Below are positions 36,222-44,719 of a DNA stretch of 64,000 bases, piece by piece. Source of the stretch: Labilithrix luteola (lineage in GTDB: Bacteria; Myxococcota_A; Polyangia; Polyangiales; Polyangiaceae); contig NZ_CP012333.1 of the NCBI RefSeq assembly GCF_001263205.1, positions 5,619,001-5,683,000 of the forward strand. The letters run 5' to 3'. Made by a program: the position numbers and the translations under genes. The notes below the pieces were generated by a model that had not been told where the DNA came from, did not search any database, and saw nothing but the letters and a program-made list of their open reading frames with translations. Numbering within the stretch: the stretch's first letter is position 1; each line of letters opens with the position of its first letter.

Positions 36222-36541
36222 GTTGGACACTATATCGACGCACCCTGCACACGCGCGAGAAAGGCATGCGTCTCCTTCGTTAAGTCTTCGCCTCGGCGAG
36301 TGAATCGTGCACGGCGTGGGCTGAACGCGTACACGCGCGCCTTACGCGGGCGAGGGGGCGAGGGGGCGAGGGGCGAGGGGCGAGGGGCGAGGGCCGAGGG
36401 GCGAGGGCCGAGGGGCGAGGCCGACGCGAGACGAAGACGCCGAGCTGCGTTGGCGTCGTACATCTCGCTCTCGTGAATTCGTCGTGACCGGTCGGCGTTG
36501 CGTTTGCCCGCGCTCTTCACGTGGTCGTACGATGTTCGATT
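36222..36541. other. Divergent promoter region between the two CxxCH lipoprotein paralogs
   Basis: This interval of 320 bp lies between two divergently transcribed paralogs. It holds a -10-like TATAGT on the minus strand just before paralog A and the GGGGCGA tandem repeat at 36346-36423. No coding frame with support was seen. Confidence 0.6.
36346..36423. repeat. GGGGCGA-type tandem repeat, potential G-quadruplex
   Basis: About eleven imperfect copies of a 6-8 bp unit (GGGGCGA, with GGGGGCGA and GGGCCGA variants) cover 78 bp. The G-tracts are on the plus strand at regular spacing, so the DNA can form several four-tract G-quadruplexes. It sits midway between divergent paralogous genes and could be a polymorphic regulatory element or a recombination remnant. 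Confidence 0.85.
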
Positions 36542-38899
36542 ATGCTGGACCCGATTCGACGCTCACTCCTGCTCACGGCATCACTCCTCGCTGCAGTCTC
36601 CACGTTCGCAGCCTGCGGGAGCGACAGCGAATCGGAGTTCAAGCCGACGGGCGGCGATGGTGGCCAGATCGACAACGGCAACGGCCATGGCTCGTTCGAT
36701 CCGGGCGGTGGTACCGACGATTCGGGTACCGGGCCCGGCAGCACGCAAGGCTTCGACGTGCAGCCGAGCACCTTGCAGACGATCACCGTCGTCGCCGGCC
36801 AGACGACTCCCACCGTCGTCTTCGATGCGACGCTGAAAGGCGCCCCGGCCAACGTCGGGTGGAGCATCGATCGTGGAGACGTCGGGAGCATTGGAGCAGG
36901 GCCGGCCTCGACGGGCGTGTTCACGCCGAGCGGCAAGACGGGCGGTCTCGTCACGATCATCGCGGGCCTCAACGGTCAGACGATCCAGCGTCAGGTCTTC
37001 GTCAAGCTGACGGGCGAACAGAACGGTGTGAACACGTCGATTCCGAGTCAGGCCGCGCAGGTCCCTGCGAACGCGGCTGCTCTCGGAGCGGGCGGCGGTG
37101 TCGGTGGCGTTGGTGGCGAAGGCCTAGGCGTGGCAGTTACCGATCCGACGATCACGACGGCGCTCGGCGCTCCGACCGACGGCACTGCCAAGAGTTTCAA
37201 ATTCCTCTATCCGTACGACAAGACCGTTTTCCCGCGAGGACTGCTCGCGCCGCTCCTCCAATGGAGCTCGTCGCTCGGCGATGCCGATGCCATCCAGATC
37301 AAGCTGTCGACCACGAGCGGTTCGTTCTCGTGGACCGGAACCTTCGGGCGCCCTGCGATTCTCGGCGCCGCGGGCAAGTTCATTCGCCACCCGATTCCCC
37401 AAGACGTGTGGGCGATGGCGACGAACACGGCGGGCGGCACGTTGCCCGACGGCTCGCAAGACAAGCTCACGGTGAGCCTCGTCGTCGCGAAGGGCGGCGC
37501 GGCCTACGGTCCGATCACCGAGACGTGGTCGATCGCTCCTGGGCGACTGGCTGGTACCGTTTATTACAATTCGTACGGCACGAACCTCGCCAAGAATTCG
37601 AATGACCTCGACAAGAACGGCAGGCAATACGGCGCTGCGGTTCTCGGCATTCGCGAGGGCGCGACCGGTCCGTCCGTCGTTGCCGGTCCGGATAGCGGAA
37701 TCAACGGAGCGGGGTGTCGCGTCTGTCACACCGTTGCGCAAGATGGCAGCCGGCTCGTCGTGCAGCATGGCGACAATTACGCGGCGTCGTCGACTTACGA
37801 CCTCAAGAACTCGAATGCCGAGACGAAGCTGACGGGATACGACAACCTGTTCGGCTGGGCCGGCCTCTCCCCTGACGGCACGATGGCCTTCACGAACGCC
37901 GCCGACCTAGCGGCGGGGGCACCGGCCAGCAGGCTCTATACGTTCCCGCCGACGTCCACGACGCCGCTCTCGGTGACAGGCATTCCGGACAATCTGAAGG
38001 CGGGGACGCCGACGTTCTCCCCCGACGGCAAGCACGTGTCGTTCGACTTCATCAGCGGCGCCATCGGCGCGGCGACCGGCAATGGCACCCAGCTCGTGGC
38101 GATGGACTTCGACAAGACCACCCTGGCGTTCACCAACCTGCGCACGCTTGCGACGATGACGGGTGGCAAGCGCGCGGGCTTCCCGTCGTTCTTCCCCACC
38201 AACGACGCCGTCGCCTTCCATTACCAGATCGTCTCATCGAACCACCGCTACAACACGTGGCATCAGGCGACCTCACAGATCTGGTGGTCGGACCTCGCGA
38301 CCGGAACGGCCAAATCGCTCGAGCAGCTCAATGGCGGGCAGCCCGATGGCACGAATCGCTATCTGCCCACGGGCCCCAGCCACGCGACCGACGAGGTGCT
38401 CAACTACGAGCCCACGGTCAATCCCGTCGCCTCCGGCGGCTACATCTGGGTCATCTTCACGAGCCGTCGTATGTACGGCAACGTGGCGACGGCCGACGCG
38501 TGGCAGAGCGATCCGCGCAGCTACGACATGACGGATCTGACGAAGATCACGACCAAGAAGCTGTGGGTCGCGGCGATCGATCTGAACGCCGCGCCGGGCA
38601 CCGATCCGAGCCACCCCGCGTTTTACTTGCCCGCGCAGGAGCTCCTCGCCGGCAACGCGCGCGGCTTCTGGGTTCTCGACCCTTGCCGCACCGACGGCAC
38701 GGATTGCCAGAGCGGTGACCAATGCTGCAACGGCTTCTGCCAGCCGTCGTCGGGCGATCCGGCGAAGCTCGTGTGCTCGAACAAGCCGCCCACAGCGACG
38801 TGCTCGATGGTGCAAGAGAAGTGCTCCGCCGACGGGGACTGCTGCGACAAGGCGAACAAGTGCGTGAACGGCTTCTGCGCACAGCCCGGCCCGCACTAA
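36542..38899 (+). CDS. Large lipoprotein: Big-like domain, CxxCH haem site, TolB-like propeller, Cys-rich tail (paralog B)
   Basis: The ATG at 36542 gives 785 aa; a GTG at 36521 is a less likely start. It has the same domain order as the gene on the other side of the repeat: lipobox (TFAACGSD), Big-like domain, LYPYDKTVFPRGLLAPLLQW module and haem-type CRVCHTV (about residue 400). Propeller text such as LSPDGTMAFTNAA and FSPDGKHVSFDF follows, then a CQSGDQCCNGFC ... CSADGDCC tail. Close similarity along the full length means an inverted duplication. The haem site implies periplasmic cytochrome-c maturation. Electron transfer or sensing at the cell surface is possible but unproven. Confidence 0.85.
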   Translation: MLDPIRRSLLLTASLLAAVSTFAACGSDSESEFKPTGGDGGQIDNGNGHGSFDPGGGTDDSGTGPGSTQGFDVQPSTLQTITVVAGQTTPTVVFDATLKGAPANVGWSIDRGDVGSIGAGPASTGVFTPSGKTGGLVTIIAGLNGQTIQRQVFVKLTGEQNGVNTSIPSQAAQVPANAAALGAGGGVGGVGGEGLGVAVTDPTITTALGAPTDGTAKSFKFLYPYDKTVFPRGLLAPLLQWSSSLGDADAIQIKLSTTSGSFSWTGTFGRPAILGAAGKFIRHPIPQDVWAMATNTAGGTLPDGSQDKLTVSLVVAKGGAAYGPITETWSIAPGRLAGTVYYNSYGTNLAKNSNDLDKNGRQYGAAVLGIREGATGPSVVAGPDSGINGAGCRVCHTVAQDGSRLVVQHGDNYAASSTYDLKNSNAETKLTGYDNLFGWAGLSPDGTMAFTNAADLAAGAPASRLYTFPPTSTTPLSVTGIPDNLKAGTPTFSPDGKHVSFDFISGAIGAATGNGTQLVAMDFDKTTLAFTNLRTLATMTGGKRAGFPSFFPTNDAVAFHYQIVSSNHRYNTWHQATSQIWWSDLATGTAKSLEQLNGGQPDGTNRYLPTGPSHATDEVLNYEPTVNPVASGGYIWVIFTSRRMYGNVATADAWQSDPRSYDMTDLTKITTKKLWVAAIDLNAAPGTDPSHPAFYLPAQELLAGNARGFWVLDPCRTDGTDCQSGDQCCNGFCQPSSGDPAKLVCSNKPPTATCSMVQEKCSADGDCCDKANKCVNGFCAQPGPH

Positions 38900-38922
38900 G
38901 GAAGCGCGTCTCGAACACCGAA

Positions 38923-38951
38923 GGCGCGCTGAAATCGAACTTCAGCGCGCC
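38923..38951. terminator. Bidirectional hairpin between convergent genes
   Basis: GGCGCGCTGAA-N7-TTCAGCGCGCC is a perfect 11-bp stem. It lies 23 bp after paralog B and overlaps the last codons of the convergent monooxygenase gene. It is symmetric, so it can serve both strands. There is no long T-run, as is usual in such GC-rich genomes. Confidence 0.6.
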
Positions 38952-39247
38952 CAGTCAATCGTCGTCGTCTCGTAGTGGCGCATCTCGGCGATATTCGGCA
39001 TGTACGGCTGGATGGCTGCAAGGAAGGGCCTGAACTCCGCGCTCTTCCGGAAGCCCTGCAAATGCCCCTCGAGCGAATCCCAGACGATGCGCAGGATGAA
39101 GCTCTCCGGCGCCTCGGTGCAGCGCGAGAGCTCGTAACTCAGACAATGCGGTGATGCGCGGAGGCTGGCCGAGGCCTTCTCGTAGGCGCTCGTGAACTCG
39201 TTCGCTCGGTCGGCGTCGATGGTGTAGCGGATGTATTCGACGATCAT
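38942..39247 (-). CDS. Antibiotic-biosynthesis-monooxygenase (ABM) domain protein
   Basis: The protein has 101 aa and begins MIVEYIRYTIDADRANEF. It is a ferredoxin-like ABM/quinol-monooxygenase-type single domain, with the typical end ESFILRIVWDSLEGHLQGFR. Proteins of this size act as dimers, either as cofactor-free oxygenases on quinones or as small stress proteins. The gene lies 86 bp downstream of a LysR regulator gene on the same strand, which may control it. The substrate is unknown. Confidence 0.82.
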   Translation of the reverse strand: MIVEYIRYTIDADRANEFTSAYEKASASLRASPHCLSYELSRCTEAPESFILRIVWDSLEGHLQGFRKSAEFRPFLAAIQPYMPNIAEMRHYETTTIDWAR

Positions 39248-39333
39248 GGTGCCTCTCTGCCTCGCACGATACGCCGAGAGATGGCATTCGTCGTATGGAT
39301 GCTCGTCATACAACCCATCGACATCGCCGATAC

Positions 39334-40251
39334 CTACTTCGGCGCGCTCGAGAAGCATCGAACGACCTCGCCCCTCAACCATCGGTGAGCTTCGTCGTGG
39401 CTCGAGCGCGTCGACCAGACTTGGCTGAGAACGTAACCGGGAAGCTCGAAGGGCAGCTCGAGCTTGCGTAGCCCGAGGGACTTCACGAACGGAGCGAGCA
39501 AGCGTAGGGGAGCCGTCAAGGCCAGATCGGAGCTCGCCACGACGTGGGGCGCGACGAGAAAGTGGGGCACTGTCATCCGCACGCGTCGTCGCAAGCCGTG
39601 CTTCGCGAGGATCGCGTCGACCGTGCTCTTCGAGCCCGCGCCGGACTCCGTCGAAGTCGCAACGAAGAGATGTTCGAGCGCGGCGTAGTCTTCGAGGCTC
39701 GGCTTCGAGCGCGCAGGGTGGCCGCGACGAACCACGCAACCGAACCGCTCTTCGGAGAGGTCTTGGCTTTCGAGCGCGGCGTCCACGGCGTACTTGCGGC
39801 CCAACTTGAGGTCGATGTCGCCGCGTTTCAGCGCCGTGCTCCAGTCGGCCGGGAGTGCGCTCACGCGAATGTCGATCGCCGGAGCCGACTTTTGGATCAT
39901 CGCCGCCAGTTTCGGCAGAGCGTAGAGCCCGAGGTTGTCGGTGGCGGCGATGCGGAACAGACGACGGCTGGTCTTCGGATCGAACGCCGCCGGCGGTGTG
40001 AACACGCGCTCGAGTTTGGCGATGGCTTCCGCGACCGGCTCGACGAGCTCCTTGGCTCGCTCCGTGAGAACCAGCTCGCGACCGACGGGAACGAGCAGCG
40101 GATCGTCGAAGTGCGCACGGAGACGGGAGAGCGCATGGCTCATCGACGACTGGCTGAGGCCCACCGCCTTGCCTGCACGCGTGACGTTGCGGTGCGCGAG
40201 CAGGGCACGGAGCGCCACGACGAGGTTCGTGTCGATGCCGCGGAGTTGCAT
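39334..40251 (-). CDS. LysR-family transcriptional regulator
   Basis: The protein has 305 aa, the normal length for the family. The start ATG opens MQLRGIDTNLVVALRALLAH. An N-terminal winged HTH is clear (AGKAVGLSQSSMSHALSRLR, then AHFDDPLLV). The substrate domain (about 90-295) has the usual two-lobe pattern, with FRIAATDN at its start. A longer frame upstream is not preferred because it lacks LysR text. It is co-directional with the ABM gene downstream; the strong hairpin at 40402-40454 lies 151 bp upstream of its start. Confidence 0.92.
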   Translation of the reverse strand: MQLRGIDTNLVVALRALLAHRNVTRAGKAVGLSQSSMSHALSRLRAHFDDPLLVPVGRELVLTERAKELVEPVAEAIAKLERVFTPPAAFDPKTSRRLFRIAATDNLGLYALPKLAAMIQKSAPAIDIRVSALPADWSTALKRGDIDLKLGRKYAVDAALESQDLSEERFGCVVRRGHPARSKPSLEDYAALEHLFVATSTESGAGSKSTVDAILAKHGLRRRVRMTVPHFLVAPHVVASSDLALTAPLRLLAPFVKSLGLRKLELPFELPGYVLSQVWSTRSSHDEAHRWLRGEVVRCFSSAPK

Positions 40252-40401
40252 GGGCCTACGGAACCGCGCGCCGTGTGAGGCGTCAATCGAGACGTCCTGC
40301 GGCCCTCGCAAGCTCCACCATGTTTCCAGCCCACTCGGGTGCGACCCGGGAAATGCTCGCCTTCGCGGCGAGGCGGTGCCTACTGCGGCGACCACTTGCG
40401 T

Positions 40402-40454
40402 GGACCGAGGATTTCGGGGCCCACGGTGGGCGAGGGCCCCGAAATCCACGGTCC
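40402..40454. repeat. Long inverted repeat (21-bp stem, 11-nt loop) in an intergenic region
   Basis: The arms at 40402-40422 and 40434-40454 are complementary over 21 bp with one mismatch; the core is GGATTTCGGGGCCC against GGGCCCCGAAATCC. The loop has 11 nt. It lies between the divergent LysR and flippase genes. It could form a strong RNA hairpin or a cruciform. It could also be one copy of a dispersed palindromic repeat or the footprint of a small mobile element. Confidence 0.8.
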
Positions 40455-40533
40455 TTTGCACAAGTCTGTCGCGAACTCCGTTTGACTATTCCATCAGCGC
40501 AACCGAGTTGCGCTGTAGACTCCGGCGCTCCGG

Positions 40534-41823
40534 ATGGGCCGGCCCGAGACAACGCGTTCATTCGCTCGCATCGCACGCGTCTCGCGTGAGCTCCGTGGCT
40601 CGCGATTCGCCGCACGCGTGACGGGCCTTGGCGGCGCCAGCGTCGTCTCGCAGTGCTTCGGGGCGGTCGCGTTGTTTCTGATGACCCGCGCGCTCTCGCC
40701 GTCGCAGGTCGGCCAGTATCAGTTGTTTCTCGCGACGTCGGCGCTCGTCGCGTCGGTGAGCTTGCTCTCGTACCACTCCGTGCTCCCGCATCTCGAGGAA
40801 GCAGGCTACCGGACGCTCACGAAGGCGCTCCTCGTCTGGAACGTATTCGTCGGCCTCGTGACCGCGAGCGTCCTGCTCCTTCTCCGTGTGCCGCTTCCGA
40901 TGGCAATCGGTGCCCAGGTTCTCGCCGCGGGCTTCACGTCGATTGCCGAGATGAGCAACATCCGAGCCCAGAAGACGAGCCGCATTGCCTTCGCGCGTCT
41001 GGCGCTCTCGATCTCGAACCTCGCGTGGGTCGCGCTCTCGTGCTTCGCCTTCCGTGTGCCGTCGCTCGAGAGGCTCGTCTACGGCCAGGTCGCGCTCGCC
41101 CTCGTCACGGGGGTCGTCTACGCGGCACTCACGCTGCGCGGCGCTCTCGGCGGTCGCCTCCACTGGCGCGAGCTCCGACCGATCATCGTCCTCAAGCGGA
41201 ATTGCGCGTTCTATTACGCACCGTCGGAGCTCCTCGGGAGCATGACGTTCAATCTTCCGACGATCCTCATCGAGCGCTATTTCGGGCTCGCGCTCGCAGG
41301 TCAATTCGGCGTGGTGCTCCGATTCTGCGGAGCGCCGGTTACGATTCTGTCGAATACGATTGGCCAGATTTATCACGGCTCCTTGGCGCGAGCGGTGCGC
41401 GAGCGCGCGCCGGGGGCTCATCGTAATTTCCTCCGCCTGCGGCGTGCACTGATTGGGGTTGGCGCGTCCTCCGGGCTCGGCGTGTTTCTCTTCGTGCCGC
41501 TGGCCGTCACGCTCTTGCTCGGCCCGACCTGGAACGACGCCGCCAATATCGCGCGCGCTCTCAGCCCCATGTACGGGACCATGATCGCCGTGGGCCCGCT
41601 GGTTGCGTCATTCCAGGTTTTCGAAGCGCAGCGAGCGATGCTCCTCCTCCAGATCGGCGCCGCCACCATCTCGGCGGTATCGTTCGTCCTGGCGGGAACG
41701 ATTGGCCACTTCTGGGTCGGCGTGGGCCTCTACTCGCTGTTCGTTTCGATTCGATATCTCGTGGTGCTCGTCAGTATTTCGAAGATGTCGCGTCAGCGTC
41801 TGCTCGCGTTCGAGTCCACGTGA
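40534..41823 (+). CDS. Oligosaccharide flippase-like multi-pass membrane protein
   Basis: The protein (429 aa) has about 12 hydrophobic segments and the MATE/Wzx-type start RFAARVTGLGGASVVSQCFG followed by ALFLMTRALSPSQVGQYQLF. Such proteins flip lipid-linked sugars across the inner membrane. No glycosyltransferases or sugar-activating genes lie next to it, so it is an orphan flippase whose substrate cannot be named. A small hairpin (GCGCAAC-CGA-GTTGCGC at 40497-40513) lies 21 bp upstream of the start. Confidence 0.85.
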   Translation: MGRPETTRSFARIARVSRELRGSRFAARVTGLGGASVVSQCFGAVALFLMTRALSPSQVGQYQLFLATSALVASVSLLSYHSVLPHLEEAGYRTLTKALLVWNVFVGLVTASVLLLLRVPLPMAIGAQVLAAGFTSIAEMSNIRAQKTSRIAFARLALSISNLAWVALSCFAFRVPSLERLVYGQVALALVTGVVYAALTLRGALGGRLHWRELRPIIVLKRNCAFYYAPSELLGSMTFNLPTILIERYFGLALAGQFGVVLRFCGAPVTILSNTIGQIYHGSLARAVRERAPGAHRNFLRLRRALIGVGASSGLGVFLFVPLAVTLLLGPTWNDAANIARALSPMYGTMIAVGPLVASFQVFEAQRAMLLLQIGAATISAVSFVLAGTIGHFWVGVGLYSLFVSIRYLVVLVSISKMSRQRLLAFEST

Positions 41824-41827
41824 CGCC

Positions 41828-43216
41828 TCAGAGTGCGGTGATCTTCGTCTTCAGGTCGAAGGTGAGCGGTTCGTCGCCGGCGCGGTAGTTGCCAACGTAG
41901 ACCCAGATCGATCCTTTGGCGGGGATGGCTGGAGTCTTGGTTCCAGTGAGGCAGGCCGAATACGTGGCCGAGTTGCCGCTGCACGAGATCTCGGCGCCGG
42001 AGAGGCAGGCCTTGCGTGCGTCGGTATCGGAAGGCAGCGTCGAATAGGCGGCGATGAGCACGTCGGGCGTCACCTGACCCGTGGCCGCGCTTGCGCCGAC
42101 TTCGATCTTGGCGGCGGTCGCGTTCGGGTTTCGAATCTCGACGTAGACGTAGTGGGTGTCGGTCTGGGTCGAGAGGCTGCACGGCACGCTGCTGGCCGTG
42201 AGGCGTTTGATCTTGTCGCTGTTCTGAGTGACCCGCCGTGATGTGGTCGTACCCACGGCCGTGCCGACCGTCACGATGCGCGAGGCCGTCTCGCACGTCA
42301 TCGCGGGCGGTTCCCAGGCGCAGGTCGCGCCGCACGTCCAGGCGCGGGTGACGTCGTCCTGACAGCCTTCGGTGCGGTCTTGTTTTTCCCCCGCCATGCA
42401 TCGATCGACGGCGATGGACTCACCCACGCAAGGTTGCGCGACCCACGTGCACTGGTCGTTGCACGTGCGGCTCGTGGTTCCGCAGTAGCCGCATGCGGTC
42501 GGCGCTTCGTTCGTGCCGGGCGCGCATGCACCCGCAGGTTCGCTGCAGGAACCGAACTCGCTCACGACGTTGTCCGCGTCGCACGTCGCCGCCTGCGTTC
42601 CGCAGTTGCCGCAGGAGCGCGCGAACGTCTCGCCGACGGTCGAGCATGGGCCGCCCGGGACCGGAGGAACGTCCTCGCAGCTCTGGGCGTTCGTCGTCGT
42701 GCTCGTCTGGCCGATCGGACACGTCGTGCACTTCCGGTTCGCCACTGCAGTGCCCGTTGCTTCGACGAAGCTCCCCAGGCCGCAGTCCGCCCACGGCGTG
42801 CAGGCCGTCGCGGCGGTGCCGTCGTGATCCCACGTTCCTTCGGCGCACGGAACTTTCGCGGCCTCGCCTCCTGCGCAATAGGTACCCGCTTCGCAGCTCG
42901 CGCACTCCGTGGCCGCGTTCCCATCGTCGTCCCACGTTCCGGCCTCGCACGGCTCGGGCGTCGTTGCGTCACCGGAGTCCTTCGATGCATCGACCTCGGC
43001 AGCGTCGGGCCTCGCAGCGTCGGGCCTCGCAGCGTCGGGCCTCGCAGCGTCGGGCTCGTCGACGTTCGAGCTCGCGTCTTCCTCTTCGCGTACGACGGTC
43101 GTTTGGCCTGCGCTGCCGTCCGCATTCGACGGATCGCTCTCACACGCACCAAGCAAGGCGACCCCGGTGCCCGTCGCGAGGGCGAGAAGGCATCCCCGAA
43201 ACACACGCTGATCCAT
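41828..43216 (-). CDS. Cys-rich repeat surface lipoprotein
   Basis: The start ATG at 43216 follows a good GAGGAA ribosome-binding site and gives 462 aa. The signal peptide ends in a lipobox (LLGACESD). An acidic linker carries several DAARP units. The middle is a row of Cys-rich segments of the tumour-necrosis-receptor/ephrin kind (CEAGTWDDDGN, CASCEAGTYC, CAEGTWDHDG, CPIGQTSTTT) followed by SCGNCGTQAATC and CGYCGTTSRTC. The C-terminal 150 residues form a beta-rich domain. Upstream lies an AT-rich dyad that may be a metal-regulator site. It is probably an adhesive or receptor-like surface protein. Confidence 0.82.
   Translation of the reverse strand: MDQRVFRGCLLALATGTGVALLGACESDPSNADGSAGQTTVVREEEDASSNVDEPDAARPDAARPDAARPDAAEVDASKDSGDATTPEPCEAGTWDDDGNAATECASCEAGTYCAGGEAAKVPCAEGTWDHDGTAATACTPWADCGLGSFVEATGTAVANRKCTTCPIGQTSTTTNAQSCEDVPPVPGGPCSTVGETFARSCGNCGTQAATCDADNVVSEFGSCSEPAGACAPGTNEAPTACGYCGTTSRTCNDQCTWVAQPCVGESIAVDRCMAGEKQDRTEGCQDDVTRAWTCGATCAWEPPAMTCETASRIVTVGTAVGTTTSRRVTQNSDKIKRLTASSVPCSLSTQTDTHYVYVEIRNPNATAAKIEVGASAATGQVTPDVLIAAYSTLPSDTDARKACLSGAEISCSGNSATYSACLTGTKTPAIPAKGSIWVYVGNYRAGDEPLTFDLKTKITAL
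43001..43054. repeat. 15-bp tandem repeat coding for DAARP
   Basis: The 15-bp unit AGCGTCGGGCCTCGC is repeated three times perfectly plus a partial copy. It encodes Asp-Ala-Ala-Arg-Pro on the minus strand in the linker just after the lipidation site. Because the unit is a multiple of three, copy-number changes would lengthen or shorten the stalk without a frameshift. Confidence 0.9.
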
Positions 43217-43285
43217 CGCTGATTCCTCTTCGAGCCCGTTCGAAAGGGAGGGCCCGCCATGACGCCGGACTCTAGAGGGGAGGTT

Positions 43286-43311
43286 ATGAAATTGAAAGTC
43301 GTTTTCATTAT
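43286..43311. promoter_or_regulatory. AT-rich dyad upstream of the lipoprotein, candidate Fur-type box
   Basis: TGAAA-GTCGT-TTTCA (43293-43307) is a perfect 5-bp dyad inside ATGAAATTGAAAGTCGTTTT and CATTAT. It lies about 77 bp upstream of the lipoprotein ATG. The AT-richness stands out in this genome, and TGAAA/TTTCA arms resemble iron-regulator boxes. No iron-uptake gene is adjacent, so the regulator is inference. Confidence 0.4.
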
Positions 43312-43380
43312 GTGCCCGCAACGTTGGCGCTCGCGTCGACGCCGCGAGGCGGCATCGCGGTCACGTCGGCGCGATCAGGC

Positions 43381-43857
43381 TCAGCCAGGCGGCGTAAAGG
43401 GGATACCGAGCTCGCGGCACCACTCGCGCAGCTTGCTCGTCATCTCTTCGCGCTGGCTCAGAGTCAGCTCGAGATACGTGAGGCACGTTCCCAGCTCGGT
43501 CGGCGTGAACGTCTTGATCGGTTGGCGGAGCAGCCAGTTGAGCGCCGCGCTGGCCGCACGGGCGACGGCGGACGGCGTCACGAGCGCAATGCGGGGGCCA
43601 CGCCTGCGCCCTTGCCAAAGCGAGGCGACCTGCCGTTGTTGCACGACGGTGGGCGCCCCACCGAAGCTGAACACCAGCATCTCTTCGAACTCGTCACCCT
43701 TCTCGGTGATGTCGTCGATGAATGCCGTCCACTCGACGTCCCTCGGTGGCTCGGCGCTGTGGAAACAGAGATAGGCGTGATCGACGAGACCGAACCGCAT
43801 CGTAACGTCCGTTCTTGGAAACGGCGGGTACGTCGGGGGTGAGTCCGCCAGAGCCAT
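43381..43857 (-). CDS. Conserved-type hypothetical cytoplasmic protein
   Basis: The protein (158 aa) is of unknown function. It reads MRFGLVDHAYLCFHSAEPPR, then VEWTAFIDDI, FEEMLVFSFGGAPTVVQQRQ and ALVTPSAVARAASAALNWLL. This alternation of strands and helices resembles the small alpha/beta domain of SpoIIAA/STAS-like myxobacterial proteins, but no diagnostic motif is present. There is no signal peptide. It lies 70 bp after the GAF/LuxR-type regulator gene on the same strand and could be co-transcribed with it. Confidence 0.7.
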   Translation of the reverse strand: MALADSPPTYPPFPRTDVTMRFGLVDHAYLCFHSAEPPRDVEWTAFIDDITEKGDEFEEMLVFSFGGAPTVVQQRQVASLWQGRRRGPRIALVTPSAVARAASAALNWLLRQPIKTFTPTELGTCLTYLELTLSQREEMTSKLREWCRELGIPFTPPG

Positions 43858-43927
43858 CGCGTGCAGAATTGCGTCCGATGTGGGACTCAGGGAGTACCCG
43901 ATCGGGTACTTGTAAGCCTGCCGCGGA

Positions 43928-44686
43928 TCATGTCAGCGACACGACGTGCCAGGCACCGACCTGCATGGTCTCTCGCTGGCTCGCGATGGGGGCCTCCGGC
44001 CCGAGCATGAACTGCATCGCGAGCTCCGAGCGTGAAGCGACGTCCAGGCGCTGGTAGAGCCGCTTCAGCCGCTTCTTGATCGTGTTGTCCGATACGCCGA
44101 GGGCCGCCGCCATGCTCGTCACCGTGTGACCGCCCGTCACGAGGTCGCAGAGCGCCACGTCCTCGGCGGCGAGGATGCCCTGCCATCGCAGGCCGGCGCC
44201 TTCGCGCAATCGGAGCTGCGAGAGACGGGTCGATGCGTGCAGGGACAGCGCATGCATGAGATCGCGCCGCCTGCGCTCGGCCTGGGCACTGGCCGACGGG
44301 AGCAGCGAGAGGCAGACCGTTCCGCAGAGCGTGCCGTTCGCGACGAGCGGAACGATGGCGTACTTATGGAAGGCGCGGCTATGCCGTTCGGCGAACTCGG
44401 CGTACCCGTGGGATCGCGCCCGAAGGGAGGCGATGGGGGCCATCGCGGCGACGTGACGGCGTTGGACGCGCGCGAGGAGCGGGTCGTCGTGGCGACCGAA
44501 CTGTTCGTAGTCCTCGAGGAGCGCGCACTGGGCGCCGCGGGCGTAGAGCGCGCCGCCGGCGTCGTTCTTCTGCAGGTAGACACCTGCACGCCCCGCTCCG
44601 AGCGCCTCCGGCCAATCGTTCAGGATCACCTTGGCGAGATCCTGCTCCGTTTTTGCCAGCGCCAGGCGCTGCCAATCAACGCTCAC
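43928..44686 (-). CDS. GAF-like plus LuxR HTH transcriptional regulator
   Basis: The protein has 252 aa from a GTG start. Residues about 10-165 look like a GAF-type small-molecule domain (IVPLVANGTLCGTVCLSLLP). The C-terminus is a LuxR-type helix-turn-helix (DLVTGGHTVTSMAAALGVSD, then NTIKKRLKRLYQRLDV). It lies 33 bp downstream of the HAD gene, on the same strand as the acyl-CoA operon, so it may be the last gene of that transcript. Its ligand is unknown. Confidence 0.85.
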   Translation of the reverse strand: MSVDWQRLALAKTEQDLAKVILNDWPEALGAGRAGVYLQKNDAGGALYARGAQCALLEDYEQFGRHDDPLLARVQRRHVAAMAPIASLRARSHGYAEFAERHSRAFHKYAIVPLVANGTLCGTVCLSLLPSASAQAERRRRDLMHALSLHASTRLSQLRLREGAGLRWQGILAAEDVALCDLVTGGHTVTSMAAALGVSDNTIKKRLKRLYQRLDVASRSELAMQFMLGPEAPIASQRETMQVGAWHVVSLT

Positions 44687-44719
44687 GTAGCTCAGTTATA
44701 CACAGAGCTCTGCCAGACG

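Noticed and set aside
42960..43060. Short repeats as a CRISPR array
   Set aside because: The units are directly adjacent with no spacers and encode DAARP in a lipoprotein; the repeats at 36346-36423 also lack spacers.
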